This document shows positions 30,711 to 32,150 of a stretch of 32,150 nucleotides of DNA, in pieces. The translations under genes and the position numbers were made by a program. The number at the start of each line of letters is the position of its first letter. Position 1 is the first letter of the stretch. Under the pieces are notes generated by a model. That model was not told the origin of the DNA, did not search any database, and saw nothing but the letters and a program-made list of their open reading frames with translations. This stretch comes from Candidatus Acidiferrales bacterium. GTDB lineage: Bacteria; Acidobacteriota; Terriglobia; Acidiferrales; DATBWB01. Location of the stretch: contig DATBWB010000113.1 in assembly GCA_036514995.1 (NCBI GenBank), forward strand, positions 1-32,150, given 5' to 3'.

Positions 30711-32015
30711 TTATTCCAAGGTCTCAAAAACAAGCGGCCGCCGGGCGGGCGACCTCCCCCCCATCCGGTACGCAGCCGTCACCATGGCGCGAGCCGCTTC
30801 CATTTTGGCATCGTCGTTGTAATGGAGCGTGACCAGCGGCTCGCCCCGGCTGACTCGGTCGCCCACCTTGCGGTGGACGATCAGGCCCACCGCCGGATCA
30901 ATCCGGTCTTCCACCCGTTCGCGTCCGGCCCCGAGGCGGCAGCAGGCGATTCCGAGCAGCTCGCACTCGATGCTTTCCACGATTCCGTCCGCCTCGGCGG
31001 CAATGACGCATTGTTTCTTGCCCGTCGGCAATCGCCTGTAGTCGTCCAGGACCTGCGGGTCACCGCCTTGCAATTCGACGATTTTTCGAAATGTCTCGAG
31101 CGCGCGCCCGCTCGCAATTTCTTGAGCCGCTTTTTTTCTTCCTTCCGCCAGGTTGCTGGACTTCCCCCCCAGAACGAGCATCCAGCCGGCCAACTCCAGG
31201 CAAAGTTCTCGCAGATCGCGTGGGCCACCGCCCTTGAGCGTTTCGACCGACTCGATGACTTCGAGCGAATTGCCGGCCGCGTTCCCGAGCGGCTGGTCCA
31301 TGTCGGTGATCAGCGCGACGACTTTCTTCTGAACCCGTTTGCCGATTTCCACCATGAGCCCGGCCAGCTCGCGCGAATCTTCCAGCCGTTTCATGAACGC
31401 CCCGGAACCGGTTTTCACGTCGAGGACCAGCCCGTCAATCCCTTCCGCCAGCTTCTTGCTCATGATCGAGGCAGTGATGAGAAATTTGCTTTCCACCGTC
31501 GCCGTGACATCGCGCAGGGCGTAGATGCGCTTATCGGCCGGGGCAATCTCTTTCGTCTGGCCGATCAGCCCGCAATTCACGGTTTCGAGCATTTTCCGGA
31601 ATTCCTGGAGCGATAGATTGACGCGAAAGCCGGGGATGGATTCGAGTTTATCCAGAGTGCCGCCGGAATGCCCCAGTCCGCGGCCGGAGATCATCGGGAC
31701 GATCACGCCGGCTGAGGCGGCGATGGGAGCAATGACGAGCGATGTCTTGTCGCCCACCCCGCCGGTCGAGTGCTTGTCCACTTTCCTCCCCGGCAGGCCG
31801 CTCAGGTCAAGCACCTCCCCGGAACGGAGCATGGCCTCCGTCAAGTCGGCAGTCTCGCGGCGAGTGAGACCTTGAAAGTAGATTGCCATCAGCAACGCCG
31901 AAGCTTGATAGTCCGGCAACTGCTCTCGGGTGTAGCCCTCAACGAAGGCCAAAATCTCGTCGCGGCTCAACTCGAGCCCATCCCGTTTTTTTCGGATGAT
32001 GTCGAGGATGCGCAT
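30711..32015 (-). CDS. pdp: Pyrimidine-nucleoside phosphorylase
   Basis: 434 residues, the size of the Bacillus Pdp-type enzyme, which splits uridine, thymidine and deoxyuridine with phosphate to base plus (deoxy)ribose-1-phosphate. The N-terminal helical domain (MRILDIIRKKRDGLELSRDE) is followed by the phosphate site KVDKHSTGGVGDKTS (78-92, with His82) and the family signature SGRGLGHSGGTLDKLES (110-126). IYALRDVTATVES and SIMSKKLAEGIDGLVLDVKTGSGAFMK form the pyrimidine pocket, and GDRVSRGEPLVTLHYND the C-terminal domain. Overall wording is much closer to Pdp than to E. coli DeoA, but substrate preference is not decisive from sequence. It starts at ATG 32015 and is the first gene of the nucleoside cluster in view; further genes could lie upstream, beyond the window. 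Confidence 0.93.
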   Translation of the reverse strand: MRILDIIRKKRDGLELSRDEILAFVEGYTREQLPDYQASALLMAIYFQGLTRRETADLTEAMLRSGEVLDLSGLPGRKVDKHSTGGVGDKTSLVIAPIAASAGVIVPMISGRGLGHSGGTLDKLESIPGFRVNLSLQEFRKMLETVNCGLIGQTKEIAPADKRIYALRDVTATVESKFLITASIMSKKLAEGIDGLVLDVKTGSGAFMKRLEDSRELAGLMVEIGKRVQKKVVALITDMDQPLGNAAGNSLEVIESVETLKGGGPRDLRELCLELAGWMLVLGGKSSNLAEGRKKAAQEIASGRALETFRKIVELQGGDPQVLDDYRRLPTGKKQCVIAAEADGIVESIECELLGIACCRLGAGRERVEDRIDPAVGLIVHRKVGDRVSRGEPLVTLHYNDDAKMEAARAMVTAAYRMGGRSPARRPLVFETLE

Positions 32016-32075
32016 CCTTCGGCAAGCTCAGGACAAGTTCCTTCGTCCCGCCCTGCGGGATCAGGACAAGTTCCT
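32016..32075. repeat. Direct-repeat cluster ahead of the nucleoside operon
   Basis: TCAGGACAAGTTCCT occurs twice (32028-32042 and 32061-32075), separated by CCCGC-CCT-GCGGG, a small hairpin. The first copy extends leftward as CCTTCGGCAAGCTCAGG, matching the repeat at 3552-3574. The cluster sits immediately before the pdp start codon, and no convincing promoter was seen in it. Confidence 0.6.
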
Positions 32076-32107
32076 CAGTGTGGAAAAGAGCGGAAATTTT
32101 TTCCGGC

Positions 32108-32132
32108 CTCGCCCCGATCGCATCGGGGCGAG
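32108..32132. repeat. Perfect 11-base inverted repeat
   Basis: CTCGCCCCGAT (32108-32118), a 3-base loop and ATCGGGGCGAG (32122-32132). It is GC-rich, with no adjacent T-tract; an operator, a terminator core for a gene outside the window, or another REP-like hairpin are all possible. The 18 remaining bases to the end of the window show no gene. Confidence 0.55.
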
Positions 32133-32150
32133 CCATCGCCGGCGCGGCTC

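Noticed and set aside
29653-30822. 389-codon plus-strand open frame opposite nupC
   Set aside because: Very His/Arg-rich and antisense to a clear membrane transporter; a composition artefact.
1-32150. CRISPR arrays, tRNA or rRNA genes, insertion sequences, prophage
   Set aside because: No regularly spaced repeats, cloverleaf with CCA-type end, rRNA signature or transposase/integrase frame was recognised; short tRNAs could still be missed by eye.

Overview
The window is a dense, GC-rich bacterial chromosome segment: about 27 protein genes, mostly on the minus strand, with no tRNA, rRNA, CRISPR array, prophage or transposase gene seen. Gene order and content (yicC-gmk-rpoZ-coaBC-udg-priA, an LptC/LptA fusion next to lptB-rpoN-rapZ, a RodZ-like gene, a Hypr-type GGDEF protein, REP-like GC hairpins between genes) point to a Gram-negative bacterium, most likely Acidobacteriota. 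That assignment is inference from gene content only.

Layout. (1) 1-4168, minus: start of aspS, hisS, a gamma-carbonic-anhydrase-like protein, an Mrp/ApbC Fe-S carrier and dcd, with REP-like hairpins in the gaps. (2) 4336-5748, plus: an HU/IHF-type DNA-binding protein with a clear promoter and terminator, then a site-2-type membrane protease. (3) 5831-21433, minus: a long housekeeping block read in the order recJ, lptCA fusion, lptB, rpoN, rapZ, msbA-like ABC exporter, yicC, gmk, rpoZ, coaBC, type-4 uracil-DNA glycosylase, priA. It combines LPS export, sigma-54, nucleotide and CoA supply, and DNA repair/restart. (4) 21442-24811, minus: a small bacterial-microcompartment (BMC) island, with one BMC-H shell gene and a CoA-acylating aldehyde dehydrogenase carrying a long C-terminal extension. 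A GAF-GGDEF enzyme precedes it. (5) 24894-26754, plus: a RodZ-like membrane HTH protein and an uncharacterised helical-repeat protein. (6) 26746-32015, minus: a nucleoside catabolism cluster made of pyrimidine-nucleoside phosphorylase, NupC-type transporter, purine-nucleoside phosphorylase, cytidine deaminase and an exported adenosine/MTA/SAH-type deaminase.

How the parts may work together. The nucleoside cluster should turn nucleosides into free bases plus (deoxy)ribose-1-phosphate. Deoxyribose phosphate cleaved by DeoC gives acetaldehyde, the kind of substrate used by the BMC aldehyde dehydrogenase 4-5 kb away. The window may therefore hold two parts of a deoxynucleoside-fed metabolosome, although deoC, phosphopentomutase and a BMC-P vertex gene are not in view. 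The GGDEF enzyme carries Ser at the guanine-recognition position that is Asp in ordinary diguanylate cyclases, the hallmark of Hypr enzymes that make 3',3'-cGAMP.

No gene-free stretch exceeds about 250 bases. The two longest (3403-3616 and 4169-4409) hold hairpin repeats and a pair of back-to-back promoters, respectively.
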